From Pseudomonas putida (GTDB lineage: Bacteria; Pseudomonadota; Gammaproteobacteria; Pseudomonadales; Pseudomonadaceae): DNA of 64,000 nt. The translations under genes and the position numbers were made by a program. This document shows, piece after piece, positions 1-9,315 of this stretch; the first letter of the stretch is position 1, and the number at the start of each line of letters is the position of its first letter. Where the stretch lies: contig NZ_MNAH01000003.1 in NCBI RefSeq assembly GCF_001976065.1, positions 468,589 through 532,588 of the forward strand. The letters run 5' to 3'. Under the pieces are notes generated by a model. That model was not told where the DNA came from. It did no database searches and was given only the letters and a program-made list of their open reading frames with translations.

Positions 1-657
1 ACCCTGAATGAAGTGCGGATCAACGATGGCAAGATCAGCTTTCGCAACTTCAATTCCAAACCACCGGTGAACATGAATGCCACCAAGGTCGACCTGAGTA
101 TTTACAACCTCACCAACGTGGTCGATTCCAAAGGCAGGCGCGCCGCCCGCTTCGAAGGCAAGGCGCTGCTGTTGGGGCACGCCCCTCTGGAAACCACGGC
201 CACCTTCGATCCGCTGAGTAATTTCGAAGATTTCGAGTTTCGCATGCGGGCCCGGGACATTGAGCTCAAACGCATGAACGACTTTGCTTCGGCCTACGGA
301 AAGTTCGATTTCAATGCCGGCCATGGTGATGTGGTCATCGAAGCCGAGGCGAAAAAAGCCAAATTGACGGGTTATATCAAACCGCTGCTCAGGGACGTCG
401 ACGTGTTCAACTGGCAACAGGACGTGGAAAACAAGGACAAGGGGATTTTTCGCTCCATTTGGGAGGCGATCGTCGGCGGCTCGGAAACCGTGCTGAAAAA
501 CCAGGGCAAGAATCAGTTTGCGACCCGCGTCGAACTCCGGGGCAACGTCCATCAAAAAAATATCAGCGCGTTCGAGGCGTTTTTGCAGATTTTACGCAAT
601 GGTTTCATTCAGGCATTCAATGCCCAGTATGAACGACCCAAGCCGGACGCCGGTTAA
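1..657 (+). CDS. DUF748 / AsmA-like protein, 3' end (partial)
   Basis: The reading frame is open from the first base of the window, so this is the C-terminal 218 residues of a larger gene that starts upstream. The visible part alternates short hydrophobic and charged beta-like stretches and mentions of the type FEDFEFRMRARDIELKRMNDF, which fit the C-terminal domain of the large DUF748 envelope proteins related to AsmA. These are thought to span the periplasm and help move lipids to the outer membrane. No membrane segment lies in the visible part. The assignment is by resemblance only and the full length cannot be judged. Confidence 0.7.
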   Translation, partial: TLNEVRINDGKISFRNFNSKPPVNMNATKVDLSIYNLTNVVDSKGRRAARFEGKALLLGHAPLETTATFDPLSNFEDFEFRMRARDIELKRMNDFASAYGKFDFNAGHGDVVIEAEAKKAKLTGYIKPLLRDVDVFNWQQDVENKDKGIFRSIWEAIVGGSETVLKNQGKNQFATRVELRGNVHQKNISAFEAFLQILRNGFIQAFNAQYERPKPDAG

Positions 658-928
658 CGTTGCCCATGACGATGTAACGCCCGGTGTCCTCGGCTGATGC
701 TGCGGGCTGCGAGCGCATCCATATCGCCAAAATGGCGATAGCTCGATACTGGCCAGCCGCCAAGACTCGGTCAAGATGTGACGCTCCATTCAGAGACTGA
801 ATAAGCCGTCTGCGTTCACAGTCGACCGGACTGCGCGTTATAGTCGGGGCTGACCATTTTATTGCACCTTTTATTGCACCTTGCGCCCTGCCTCGCTCAG
901 GCCGGCGTTACCGTTCGAGGATTAGCAG
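658..928. other. Intergenic gap with hairpin and 12-bp tandem repeat
   Basis: No gene is seen in this gap. A perfect 8-bp hairpin with a 3-base loop lies at 722-740 (TATCGCCA/TGGCGATA) but has no T tract, so it is not a convincing terminator. At 857-880 the 12-mer TTTTATTGCACC occurs twice head to tail. The ribosome binding site AGGATT of the next gene lies at about 918-923. Confidence 0.6.
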
Positions 929-1774
929 ATGAAGTTCGAAGGCACCCAGGCCTACGTCGCCACCGATGACCTGAAGCTGGCGGTCAACGCCGCCATCACC
1001 CTGGAGCGGCCACTGCTGGTCAAGGGCGAACCAGGCACCGGCAAGACCATGCTCGCCGAGCAACTGGCCGACTCCTTTGGCGCCAAGCTGATCACCTGGC
1101 ACATCAAGTCCACCACCAAGGCGCACCAGGGCCTCTATGAGTACGACGCCGTCAGCCGCCTGCGCGATTCGCAACTCGGCACAGAGAAGGTCCACGACGT
1201 TCGCAACTACCTGAAAAAGGGCAAGCTCTGGGAAGCCTTCGAATCGGAAGAGCGGGTCATCCTGCTGATCGACGAAATCGACAAGGCCGACATCGAGTTC
1301 CCCAACGACCTGCTGCAAGAACTCGACAAGATGGAGTTCTACGTCTACGAGATCGACGAGACCATCAAGGCCAAGAAGCGCCCGATCATCATCATCACCT
1401 CCAACAACGAGAAAGAGCTGCCGGATGCCTTCCTGCGCCGCTGCTTCTTCCACTACATCGCTTTCCCGGATCGCACGACGATGCAGCGGATCGTCGACGT
1501 GCATTACCCGGACATCAAGAAAGACCTGGTCAGCGAAGCGCTGGATGTGTTCTTCGACGTGCGCAAGGTGCCAGGCCTGAAGAAAAAACCCTCGACTTCC
1601 GAACTGGTGGACTGGCTGAAGCTGCTGATGGCCGACAATATCGGCGAAGCGGTGCTGCGCGAACGCGATCCGACCAAGGCCATCCCGCCGCTGGCCGGCG
1701 CTTTGGTGAAGAACGAACAGGACGTGCAACTGCTGGAGCGTCTGGCGTTCATGAGCCGTCGCGGCACCCGCTAA
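929..1774 (+). CDS. MoxR-family AAA+ ATPase
   Basis: This 281-residue protein is a MoxR-type AAA+ ATPase, a chaperone-like motor that acts with a VWA-domain partner on metal-cofactor enzymes or envelope complexes. Walker A is GEPGTGKT at residues 33-40, Walker B (LLIDEID) is near residues 112-118, and the sensor-1 region reads IIITSNNEKELPDAFLRRC. It has the usual length for the family. The VWA gene follows after 12 bases, so the two are almost certainly one operon. The substrate of this pair is not known from the sequence. Confidence 0.9.
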   Translation: MKFEGTQAYVATDDLKLAVNAAITLERPLLVKGEPGTGKTMLAEQLADSFGAKLITWHIKSTTKAHQGLYEYDAVSRLRDSQLGTEKVHDVRNYLKKGKLWEAFESEERVILLIDEIDKADIEFPNDLLQELDKMEFYVYEIDETIKAKKRPIIIITSNNEKELPDAFLRRCFFHYIAFPDRTTMQRIVDVHYPDIKKDLVSEALDVFFDVRKVPGLKKKPSTSELVDWLKLLMADNIGEAVLRERDPTKAIPPLAGALVKNEQDVQLLERLAFMSRRGTR

Positions 1775-1786
1775 GAGGCTGATGCC

Positions 1787-2965
1787 ATGCTGCTCAACCT
1801 GTTCAATGAAATGCGCGCAGCCAAGGTACCGGTCTCGGTGCGCGAGCTGCTGGACCTGATCAACGCACTGAAACAGCGCGTGACCTTCGCCGACATGGAT
1901 GAGTTCTATTACCTGTCCCGGGCGATCCTGGTGAAGGACGAAAAGCATTTCGACAAGTTCGACCGGGCCTTCGGGGCCTACTTCAATGGCCTGGAAAAGC
2001 TCGACGATCACCTGCAGGCGTTGATTCCGGAAGACTGGCTGCGCAAGGAGTTCGAGCGCTCGCTGACCGATGAAGAGCGCGCGGCGATCCAGTCCCTCGG
2101 CGGCCTCGACAAGCTGATCGAAGAATTCAAGAAACGCCTGGAAGAACAGAAGGAACGCCATGCCGGCGGCAACAAGTGGATCGGCACCGGTGGTACCAGC
2201 CCGTTCGGTTCCGGCGGTTTCAACCCGGAAGGCATTCGGGTCGGCGATGCCGGCAAGCGCCAGGGCAAGGCGGTGAAAGTCTGGGACCAGCGCGAGTACA
2301 AGAATCTCGACGATTCAGTCGAACTGGGCACGCGCAACATCAAGGTCGCCCTGCGCCGCTTGCGCAAGTTTGCTCGCCAGGGTGCGGCGGAGGAGCTGGA
2401 CATCGATGGCACCATCGACCACACCGCCAAGGATGCCGGACTGCTGAACATCCAGATGCGGCCGGAGCGTCGTAACACCGTCAAATTGTTGCTGCTGTTC
2501 GATATCGGCGGCTCGATGGACGCCCACGTGAAGATCTGCGAAGAGCTGTTCTCGGCCTGCAAGACCGAGTTCAAGCATCTGGAGTATTTCTACTTCCACA
2601 ACTTCATTTATGAATCGGTGTGGAAGAACAACATGCGTCGCACCTCAGAGCGCACCTCGACCATGGACCTGCTGCACAAGTACGGCGCCGACTACAAAGT
2701 GATCTTCATCGGCGACGCCGCCATGGCGCCTTACGAAATCACCCAGCCGGGTGGCAGCGTCGAGCACTGGAACGAAGAAGCCGGTTATGTCTGGATGCAG
2801 CGTTTCAGGGAGAAGTACAAGAAACTCATCTGGATCAACCCGTATCCAAAGGACACCTGGGGCTATACCTCATCGACCAACATCGTGCGGGATTTGATCG
2901 AGGACCAGATGTATCCGCTGACTCTTCGGGGGTTGGAGGAAGGGATGCGGTTTTTGTCCAAGTAG
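1787..2965 (+). CDS. VWA domain-containing CoxE-like protein
   Basis: The 392-residue product has a charged N-terminal half and a C-terminal von Willebrand A domain of the CoxE type. The metal-binding MIDAS motif is seen as FDIGGSM, with Asp239, Gly241 and Ser243, so the usual first serine of DxSxS is replaced by Gly, as is common in this subfamily. A glycine-rich stretch near residues 127-150 may be a flexible linker. It is the expected partner of the MoxR ATPase just upstream. Its client protein cannot be named from context. Confidence 0.85.
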   Translation: MLLNLFNEMRAAKVPVSVRELLDLINALKQRVTFADMDEFYYLSRAILVKDEKHFDKFDRAFGAYFNGLEKLDDHLQALIPEDWLRKEFERSLTDEERAAIQSLGGLDKLIEEFKKRLEEQKERHAGGNKWIGTGGTSPFGSGGFNPEGIRVGDAGKRQGKAVKVWDQREYKNLDDSVELGTRNIKVALRRLRKFARQGAAEELDIDGTIDHTAKDAGLLNIQMRPERRNTVKLLLLFDIGGSMDAHVKICEELFSACKTEFKHLEYFYFHNFIYESVWKNNMRRTSERTSTMDLLHKYGADYKVIFIGDAAMAPYEITQPGGSVEHWNEEAGYVWMQRFREKYKKLIWINPYPKDTWGYTSSTNIVRDLIEDQMYPLTLRGLEEGMRFLSK

Positions 2966-2971
2966 GACGCC

Positions 2972-3074
2972 GATCGTTCCCACGCTCTGCGTGGGAATGC
3001 ATCAAGTGACGCTCCGCGTCACAGGGACGCGGAGCGTCCCGGGCGGCATTCCCACGCAGAGCGTGGGAACGATC
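2972..3074. repeat. REP doublet, GTTCCCACGC type
   Basis: Two outer arms (GATCGTTCCCACGCTCTGCG and its reverse complement) enclose a second perfect inverted repeat, GACGCTCCGCGTC, at 3008-3020 and 3026-3038. A second copy of the same type lies at 51440-51550. The right end supplies the stop codon of pxpC. Confidence 0.85.
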
Positions 3075-3999
3075 ATTGTGGGGTAAATCGGCGCAAATAC
3101 TCGACCTGCTCGCGATGCGCCACCTCCTGCACCACCGGCCGCAACCGCACCTGCGCCCCCGGCAGACACTGCGCCAACCGCGCCAACGCCAACGGCGTCA
3201 ACGCCCCCAATCGCGGATAACCGCCAATGGTCTGCCGATCATTGAGCAACACAATCGGCTGTCCATCCGGCGGCACCTGCACCGCCCCCAACGGAATGCC
3301 CTCGGAAATCATCGGCTTGCCCTGGTACTGCAACGCCGTGCCCAGCAGACGAATGCCCATGCGATCAGCACGACTGTCGAGGCTCCATGCGCTGTTGAAT
3401 GCATCGAACAGACTCTGCCCGCTGAACTCACCGATTTGCGCACCGAGCACCAGATCCAACGGCGCCTCAAGATTCAGATTTGGCCGCTGGTCTGCGGTCA
3501 ACTCCCGCAACAACATCACTGAGTTGCCCGAATAGCTCAAGCTCGCCCCTTTGCCCAGCGCATGCCCCATGCCATCCAGTCCGCCGAGCTCCTCACGAAC
3601 CACTGTTGCGCTGCTGCCCAACACCTTCGGCGCATCGAAGCCTCCCGGCGCGGCCAGGTAGGCACGGGCACCGAGCAATGGCTGGGTGAAATGCAAACGC
3701 TGCCCCTTTTGCAGCCTGAAGCTGCGCCACGGTGCCAGCGGTTCGCCGTCCACCTGCGCGCCAAGATCCGCCCCGGCCAAGGCCAGCACGCATTCTTCCT
3801 CGGCCACTACGGTAAACCCGCCGAGGGTGATTTCGATCACTGGCGCATCCAGCCCGTTACCCAGCAGCCAGTTGGCCCAGGACATCGAACGCCAATCAGC
3901 CGCGCCCCCCTGGGTCACGCCCAGGTGCCGCACGCCAAAACGACCGGCGTCTTGCAACAGGCACAGCGGTGTACTTGCTTCAATCGTCAGTCGGCTCAT
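3073..3999 (-). CDS. pxpC: 5-oxoprolinase subunit PxpC
   Basis: This 308-residue protein belongs to the KipA/AHS2 biotin-independent carboxyltransferase-like family. With PxpA and PxpB it forms the ATP-dependent 5-oxoprolinase that opens pyroglutamate to glutamate. Family signatures include an N-terminal stretch PLCLLQDAGRFGVRHLGV and SRADRMGIRL in the middle. The start overlaps the pxpB stop by four bases, so translation is probably coupled. The stop codon TGA lies inside the end of a REP doublet. The same fold recurs in the carboxylase at the end of the window (residues about 454-760). Confidence 0.92.
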   Translation of the reverse strand: MSRLTIEASTPLCLLQDAGRFGVRHLGVTQGGAADWRSMSWANWLLGNGLDAPVIEITLGGFTVVAEEECVLALAGADLGAQVDGEPLAPWRSFRLQKGQRLHFTQPLLGARAYLAAPGGFDAPKVLGSSATVVREELGGLDGMGHALGKGASLSYSGNSVMLLRELTADQRPNLNLEAPLDLVLGAQIGEFSGQSLFDAFNSAWSLDSRADRMGIRLLGTALQYQGKPMISEGIPLGAVQVPPDGQPIVLLNDRQTIGGYPRLGALTPLALARLAQCLPGAQVRLRPVVQEVAHREQVEYLRRFTPQ

Positions 4000-4700
4000 G
4001 CCTGGGCCTCCAGTGGCGTGTCGTCACCGCCCAGGTTGATGAATTCGGCATGACCGATCGCTTCGAAGCGCACGGTGTCGCCCGGTTGCATCAGGCTGTA
4101 GCCATCGCGGTTGCGGTCGAACAATTTGGCCGGGGTGCGACCGATCAGGTTCCAGCCGCCTGGCGATACCACCGGATAGGCAGCCGTCTGCCGTTCAGCA
4201 ATGCCGACACTGCCAGCGGCGACTTTTTTGCGCGGCGTGCCCAGGCGCGGGGCGGCGAGGACTTCTTCCACCAGGCCCATGAACGCGAACCCCGGTGCGA
4301 AGCCCAGGGCGAACACCTGGTACTCGCGGGCGCTGTGACAGCGGATCACCTCTTTGACCGCCAACCCACTGCGTTGCGACAACAAGCTCAATTCCGGCCC
4401 GACACTCAAGTCATACCACACCGGCAGCACATGACACTTGCCGGGAGTGCGCGCATTGGGCGACAAGTCGATCAACGCTTCGGCAATCAATTCCCGGGCC
4501 TGGCCCGGGCTCAGGCGGGTCAAGTCGTAATGCACCATCAAGGTCGTGTAGGACGGCACCAGGTCGATCAGCTGTTCACCGAACGCTGCTCGCAGACTTT
4601 CGCTGGCTGCGAGCATCCACGGCATGTTGGCTTCGGCGATCTCATCGAACAGACGCACCATCAGGCAATCGAGCGCGACCACTTCTACCCGCAGTTTCAT
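3996..4700 (-). CDS. pxpB: 5-oxoprolinase subunit PxpB
   Basis: A 234-residue KipI/AHS1-family protein, the partner of PxpC in 5-oxoprolinase. The region [20 protein letters not shown] and the motif [21 protein letters not shown] are typical of the family. The start overlaps the pxpA stop in an ATGA junction, and the stop overlaps the pxpC start in the same way, giving a tightly coupled pxpA-pxpB-pxpC series. The Bacillus homologue KipI inhibits a sporulation kinase, but the gene context here supports the oxoprolinase role. Confidence 0.92.
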   Translation of the reverse strand: MKLRVEVVALDCLMVRLFDEIAEANMPWMLAASESLRAAFGEQLIDLVPSYTTLMVHYDLTRLSPGQARELIAEALIDLSPNARTPGKCHVLPVWYDLSVGPELSLLSQRSGLAVKEVIRCHSAREYQVFALGFAPGFAFMGLVEEVLAAPRLGTPRKKVAAGSVGIAERQTAAYPVVSPGGWNLIGRTPAKLFDRNRDGYSLMQPGDTVRFEAIGHAEFINLGGDDTPLEAQA

Positions 4701-5449
4701 GACGCGCCCTGCTGATTCAGGGCTTCACGAATGCGTCGCACGGCGGCCACCGAACTGGCGTTGTCGCCGTGCACGCACAGGGTATTGGCCTGCAGGTGCA
4801 AGGCGCTGCCGTCACTGGCAGTGAGGTCGTCGCCACGGGCAATGATCAACGCCTGCTCGATGATTGTTTCCGGATCATGATGCACTGCCCCTGGCAGTTG
4901 CCGCGACACCAGCCTGCCGGCGCTATCGTAGGCGCGGTCGGCGAAGGCTTCGAACCACAGGGTCACACCGTACTCCTCGCCCAACTGCTGCGCGGCGCTG
5001 TTATCACGGGTGGCCATCAGCATCAACGGCAGGCTGCGGTCATAGGACGCCACGGCCTGCAGCACCGCGCGTAGTTGCGCCGGGTTGGCCATCATGTCGT
5101 TGTACATCGCGCCATGGGGCTTGACGTAGCTGACCCGCCCACCCTGGGCCCGGCAGATGCCGTCGAGGGCGCCGATCTGGTAATGCAGGATGTCCTGCAG
5201 TTCCTGGGTGGCATAGGCCATGGAACGGCGGCCGAAACCGACCAGATCCTGATAGGCCGGGTGGGCGCCGATCTGCACACCGTGGCTGAGGGCCAGGCTG
5301 ACGGTCTTACGCATGATGCTCGGGTCGCCGGCATGGAAGCCGCAGGCGATGTTGGCGCAATCGATGAAGGGCATGACTTCCGCGTCCAGACCCATGGTCC
5401 AGTTGCCAAAGCTTTCGCCAATGTCGCAGTTCAATAGCAGGCGGCTCAC
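4697..5449 (-). CDS. pxpA: 5-oxoprolinase subunit PxpA (LamB/YcsF family)
   Basis: The 250-residue product is a LamB/YcsF-family protein, the third component of ATP-dependent 5-oxoprolinase. It shows [12 protein letters not shown] at the N terminus and [16 protein letters not shown] soon after, both family hallmarks. A GTG start at 5449 is chosen because AGGAG lies eight bases upstream; an in-frame ATG at 5470 would add seven residues but would absorb that ribosome binding site. It lies downstream of the MFS transporter with a 74-base gap and forms overlapping junctions with pxpB. Confidence 0.9.
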   Translation of the reverse strand: MSRLLLNCDIGESFGNWTMGLDAEVMPFIDCANIACGFHAGDPSIMRKTVSLALSHGVQIGAHPAYQDLVGFGRRSMAYATQELQDILHYQIGALDGICRAQGGRVSYVKPHGAMYNDMMANPAQLRAVLQAVASYDRSLPLMLMATRDNSAAQQLGEEYGVTLWFEAFADRAYDSAGRLVSRQLPGAVHHDPETIIEQALIIARGDDLTASDGSALHLQANTLCVHGDNASSVAAVRRIREALNQQGAS

Positions 5450-5523
5450 GCTGAACACTCCTGTAGGCATTATTCTTTTTAGCTGTGGGACATATCCGTA
5501 TGACACGCCCCGCAGGTTACCAG

Positions 5524-6810
5524 TTACTGGGCGTCGAGTTGCTTGCCACGGGTTTCCGGGAGGCTCAGGGCTGCGAGGATCACCACGCCGTAGGACACCG
5601 CCGCAAAGGCACCGATGCCGACACTCAGCGGTACCGTCTGGCTGAGCAGGCCGATCAGCAGCGGGAACAACGCCGCCAGCGCCCGGCCGATGTTGTAGCA
5701 GAAGCCTTGGCCCGAACCACGAATGCGCGTAGGGAACAGCTCGGTCAGGAACGCACCCATGCCACTGAAGATGCCCGAGGCAAAGAAGCCCAGCGGAAAG
5801 CCCAGCCACAGCATCACACCGTTGCTGACCGGCATTTGCGTGTACAGCAGCACAATGGTGAACGAACCGACAGCGAACAGGATGAAGTTCTTTTTGCGAC
5901 CGAGAATGTCGGTCAGATAAGCGCTGATGACATAACCAACGTAGGAACCGACGATCACCATCGCCAGATAACCGCCGGTACCGAGTACGCTCAAGCCGCG
6001 TTCGTTCTTCAGGAAGGTCGGCAGCCAGGAGGTGATGGCGTAGTAACCACCCAGCGCACCGGTGGTCAGCAGCGAAGCGCGAATCGTGGTGAAGAGCATG
6101 CCGGGCGCGAAGATCTCGTAGAACTTCGACGGGTTGCTGGGTTCCTGTTTGGCCTTGGCTTCGCGGTAGATTTCCGGGTCCTTGACCAGGCGGCGAACGA
6201 AGATCACGAAAATCGCCGGCACGATGCCGAGAATGAACAGCGCACGCCAGGCGTCTTCCGGCGGCATGATCGAGAACAGCAGCGCATACAGGATCGCGGT
6301 CAGGCCCCAGCCCAGCGCCCAGCCCGATTGCACCATGCCGACGGCCTTGCCGCGGTCCTGGGCGCGGATGACTTCGCCGATCAGCACAGCGCCGGCGGTC
6401 CACTCGCCGCCGAAACCAAAGCCCATCAGGGTCCGCGCAATCAGCAGTTGTTCGTAGCTTTGGGCGAAACCGCAAAGGAAGGTGAAGAAGGCAAACCACA
6501 GCACCGTCAGTTGCAAGGTGCGCACGCGACCGATGCGGTCGGAGAGAATTCCCGCCACCCAGCCACCGATGGCCGAAGCGATCAGCGTGCTGGTGTGAAT
6601 CAGCCCGGCCTGGCCAGTGGTGATGCCCCACATGGCAATCAGGGTCGGCACCACGAAGCTGAGCATCTGGGTGTCCATGCCATCCAGGCCATAGCCGATC
6701 TTGCAGCTCCAGAAGGTGCGGCGTTCCTGCTGATTGATGTTGCGGTACCAGTCGAAAGGTCCCGGGCGAGCCGTGGCTTTCGGAATGACGGTGGTGTCGG
6801 GCGCACTCAT
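5524..6810 (-). CDS. MFS transporter, probable 5-oxoproline/organic acid symporter
   Basis: A 428-residue twelve-helix major facilitator protein. The loop 2-3 motif appears as [12 protein letters not shown] and the matching second-half loop as LTDILGRKK. It most resembles the acid:proton symporter branch (sialate or aromatic acid transporters). It is the first gene of the pxpABC operon, so uptake of pyroglutamate or a related precursor is inferred. The start ATG has GGAGA eight bases upstream. The substrate itself is not shown by the sequence. Confidence 0.85.
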   Translation of the reverse strand: MSAPDTTVIPKATARPGPFDWYRNINQQERRTFWSCKIGYGLDGMDTQMLSFVVPTLIAMWGITTGQAGLIHTSTLIASAIGGWVAGILSDRIGRVRTLQLTVLWFAFFTFLCGFAQSYEQLLIARTLMGFGFGGEWTAGAVLIGEVIRAQDRGKAVGMVQSGWALGWGLTAILYALLFSIMPPEDAWRALFILGIVPAIFVIFVRRLVKDPEIYREAKAKQEPSNPSKFYEIFAPGMLFTTIRASLLTTGALGGYYAITSWLPTFLKNERGLSVLGTGGYLAMVIVGSYVGYVISAYLTDILGRKKNFILFAVGSFTIVLLYTQMPVSNGVMLWLGFPLGFFASGIFSGMGAFLTELFPTRIRGSGQGFCYNIGRALAALFPLLIGLLSQTVPLSVGIGAFAAVSYGVVILAALSLPETRGKQLDAQ

Positions 6811-6957
6811 GGCAAATCTCCGCGCTGATTTTATTGGTATTGTTCTGAGCCCCGACGACGCCTATCGTGGGAACCGGATGTGCCGATTTTTGGACGCGCC
6901 AGCGCTCTGCGTCCAACTAATAAAAACCCGCCCTAGCCATAAGAAAAACTTGATCAC
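6811..6957. promoter_or_regulatory. Divergent control region of the pxp operon and LysR gene
   Basis: This 147-base gap separates the divergent MFS-pxp operon from the LysR gene, the usual place for a LysR operator. A partial inverted repeat, ATAAG-AAAAA-CTTGAT, at 6940-6955 is the best candidate but its spacing is one base off the T-N11-A rule. No confident -10/-35 pair was picked. Confidence 0.35.
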
Positions 6958-7872
6958 ATGAACCTGAAGTTTCTCGAGACCTTCGTCTGGGTCGCCCGGC
7001 TCAAGAGTTTCCGCCTCACCGCCGACAAGCTCTTCACCACCCAGGCGTCGATTTCCAGCCGCATCGCCGTGCTCGAAGGCGAGCTTGGGGTAAAGCTGTT
7101 CCTGCGCGATTCACGGGGTGTGAGCCTGACGCCCGAAGGCTTGAAAGTGCTCGAATACGCCGAGCAGATGATGGACACCATGCAAGCGCTCAAGCAGTCG
7201 ATCGAAACCCGTTCCTGCAAGGCCGGGCGCGTGCGCATCGGTGTGATGGACACGGTGATCCACACCTGGCTGAGCCCGTTGGTGGCGCAGATGACCGATC
7301 ACTATCCGCTGGTGGAAATCGAACTGGTGGCCGATACCTCGCTGAACCTCTGCGATCAGCTGCAAAAAGGCTTTCTCGATGTGATCCTGCAAACCGACCT
7401 GCTGCGCCAGGAAAGCGTGCGCAGCCTGGAACTGGCCAGCCACCCCATGGGCTGGATCGTCGCCAGCAACTCGCTCTACAACCGCGATTACTCAGGCATC
7501 GCCGACCTGGCCAATGAGCGGATCATTACCTACTCGAAAAACTCCCATCCCCATCAGGAAGTGCTCGCGCTGATGCAGGCCAATGGCGTGATTGCGCCTC
7601 GGCTGAACTGCGTGAATTCGGTCTCGGCGATCACTCGCCTGCTGCGCGACGGCTTCGGCATCGGTGCATTGCCCCCGGTACTGGTGGCCGAGGAACTGGC
7701 GCGGGGTGAATTGACCTTGCTGGACATCGACCAGCGACCACCGGACCTGCAAGTGGTGGTGTCGTGGCGGGTCGGCGTGGAATGGGTCGAGGAAATTGTG
7801 GCGTTGTGTCAGCAGGTGCTGGAGGGGTATGCGCGCCGGGTGGGTGAAGACTACATCGTTTTGAATCGCTGA
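6958..7872 (+). CDS. LysR-family transcriptional regulator next to pxp operon
   Basis: A 304-residue LysR-type regulator. The N-terminal winged helix-turn-helix covers roughly residues 1-60 (FVWVARLKSFRLTADKLFTTQASISSRIAVLE), followed by a periplasmic-binding-like effector domain. It is transcribed away from the MFS-pxpABC operon, so it is probably the activator of that operon with 5-oxoproline or a related acid as coinducer. That link rests on position only. Confidence 0.88.
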   Translation: MNLKFLETFVWVARLKSFRLTADKLFTTQASISSRIAVLEGELGVKLFLRDSRGVSLTPEGLKVLEYAEQMMDTMQALKQSIETRSCKAGRVRIGVMDTVIHTWLSPLVAQMTDHYPLVEIELVADTSLNLCDQLQKGFLDVILQTDLLRQESVRSLELASHPMGWIVASNSLYNRDYSGIADLANERIITYSKNSHPHQEVLALMQANGVIAPRLNCVNSVSAITRLLRDGFGIGALPPVLVAEELARGELTLLDIDQRPPDLQVVVSWRVGVEWVEEIVALCQQVLEGYARRVGEDYIVLNR

Positions 7873-7878
7873 AGATCC

Positions 7879-7957
7879 TGTAGGAGCTGGCTTGCCAGCG
7901 AAGGCGCAATGCCTGACACACCGCATCGCTTGATTCGCTAGCAAGCCAGCTCCTACA
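7879..7957. repeat. REP doublet, GTAGGAGCTGGCTTGCC type
   Basis: Two inverted arms, TGTAGGAGCTGGCTTGCCAG on the left and GCAAGCCAGCTCCTACA on the right, flank a short centre. It lies between convergent genes. The right arm supplies the TAG stop codon of the DUF2937 gene. Confidence 0.85.
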
Positions 7958-8495
7958 AACCGCGCAAATCCCGCTCTTCGATCGGCCGGCTCTGACGCAA
8001 ACGCTTGCCGCCCAACACCACCCAGTCGATCAGGCGGAACAGGCACTCGATCCCGAACGACAGCAGCAACGCGCCGCTCATGCCCCAGATCATCGCCTCC
8101 GGGGTCAGCAGGATCTGGTAGCTGTAGCCATTCCAGGTTTCCTTGCGAATGTCCGCGTCCGCAGCCAGCACCACTTGCAGGAAGCGGATGTACCACGGCC
8201 CCTGCATCGCCTGGAACTGCTTGTCCAGCGCCACCTGGCGGGTCAGCAGGTTGCCCAGGCTGTCGGCGTCGCTGCGAAAGATCGGGTCTTCACTGGCGCG
8301 GTAGTGGGCGACCAAGGCCTGCATGTCGCCCTTGAAGAACTGATTGGCCGTGTTCTGGAACCCGCTCAACCCGGACTGCGCTTCAATCAGGTGCGCTTCG
8401 ACCCGCTTGGCATAATCGTTGATGAACCCCGGCACCTGGACACCGATCAACAGGCCCGCCGCAAACAACACCAGCCGTAGATAACTGAGCAACAT
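7953..8495 (-). CDS. DUF2937 family membrane protein
   Basis: A 180-residue protein with one hydrophobic segment at residues about 5-25 (LRLVLFAAGLLIGVQVPGF) and a second near the C terminus (ALLLSFGIECLFRLIDWVVL), with a charged, probably periplasmic domain between them. It resembles DUF2937 proteins of pseudomonads, for which no function is known. The ATG at 8495 is preferred over upstream in-frame codons because AAGGAT precedes it. The final codon is followed by TAG taken from the REP doublet. Confidence 0.72.
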   Translation of the reverse strand: MLLSYLRLVLFAAGLLIGVQVPGFINDYAKRVEAHLIEAQSGLSGFQNTANQFFKGDMQALVAHYRASEDPIFRSDADSLGNLLTRQVALDKQFQAMQGPWYIRFLQVVLAADADIRKETWNGYSYQILLTPEAMIWGMSGALLLSFGIECLFRLIDWVVLGGKRLRQSRPIEERDLRGL

Positions 8496-8506
8496 GGGGA
8501 TGATCC

Positions 8507-9283
8507 TTATGCGGTCCTGCCCTGGCTGACGCATTCGCCGCGTCGCCACAGGCTCCATTGGCCTGGCTCGTAGCGGGTCCAGGTTTCATTTTCGGTCAAG
8601 GGTTCGGTGGCGATCACCGTGACCACGTCATTGGGCGTGGTTTCGGCCTGGAAGTCGACGATCACATCGACGTCCTTCAGGCGCGCCGGGCCGAACGGGG
8701 CTCGACGGGTGATCTGCGCCAGCTTGGTCGAGCAATAGCAGAACAGCCAGTCGCCATCGCTGAGCAGGCAATTGAACACGCCCCTGCTGCGGTATTCGGC
8801 GCAGGCGGCGACCAGGTCCGGCAGCAGTTCTTCAACCTCCACCGGCTCGGGAAAGGCCGCCCGCACGCGGTTGAGCAAGTCACAGAACGCCGCTTCGCTG
8901 TCGGTATCGCCAACGGGGCGGTAGAAGCTGGCCGTGGGCTGAAAATCCGCCAGTTGGCCATTATGGGCAAAACACCAGTTACGGCCCCACAACTCGCGCA
9001 CGAAGGGATGGGTATTGGACAGGCAGACCTTGCCGACGTTGGCCTGGCGGATATGCCCGATCACCACTTCGCTCTTGATCGGGTAGCGTTGCACCAGGTT
9101 AGCCACTTCCGACTCGCAGCTCGCCGCCGGGTCCTGGAACAGGCGCAAGCCCCGGCCTTCGTAGAAAGCGATGCCCCAGCCGTCACGGTGCGGACCGGTA
9201 CGCCCACCGCGCTGCATCAGCCCGGTGAAGCTGAACACGATATCGGTCGGGACATTGGCGCTCATGCCCAATAGCTCACACAT
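8507..9283 (-). CDS. Class II glutamine amidotransferase (YafJ-like)
   Basis: The 258-residue product starts MCELLGM, so Cys2 becomes the N-terminal nucleophile after removal of Met, as in Ntn-type glutamine amidotransferases. The stretch [17 protein letters not shown] and [13 protein letters not shown] carry the conserved glutamine-site residues. There is no synthase domain, as in the stand-alone YafJ family whose acceptor is not established. It lies 11 bases upstream of the DUF2937 gene on the same strand. Confidence 0.88.
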   Translation of the reverse strand: MCELLGMSANVPTDIVFSFTGLMQRGGRTGPHRDGWGIAFYEGRGLRLFQDPAASCESEVANLVQRYPIKSEVVIGHIRQANVGKVCLSNTHPFVRELWGRNWCFAHNGQLADFQPTASFYRPVGDTDSEAAFCDLLNRVRAAFPEPVEVEELLPDLVAACAEYRSRGVFNCLLSDGDWLFCYCSTKLAQITRRAPFGPARLKDVDVIVDFQAETTPNDVVTVIATEPLTENETWTRYEPGQWSLWRRGECVSQGRTA

Positions 9284-9315
9284 GCTCGGACTCTCGCTTC
9301 ATGGCAGGGACACGG

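Noticed and set aside
4697..6916. A 739-codon open frame spanning pxpA and the transporter on the minus strand
   Set aside because: Only its last 250 codons have protein character (PxpA). The rest is a shadow of the MFS gene in another frame, so it is not a fusion.
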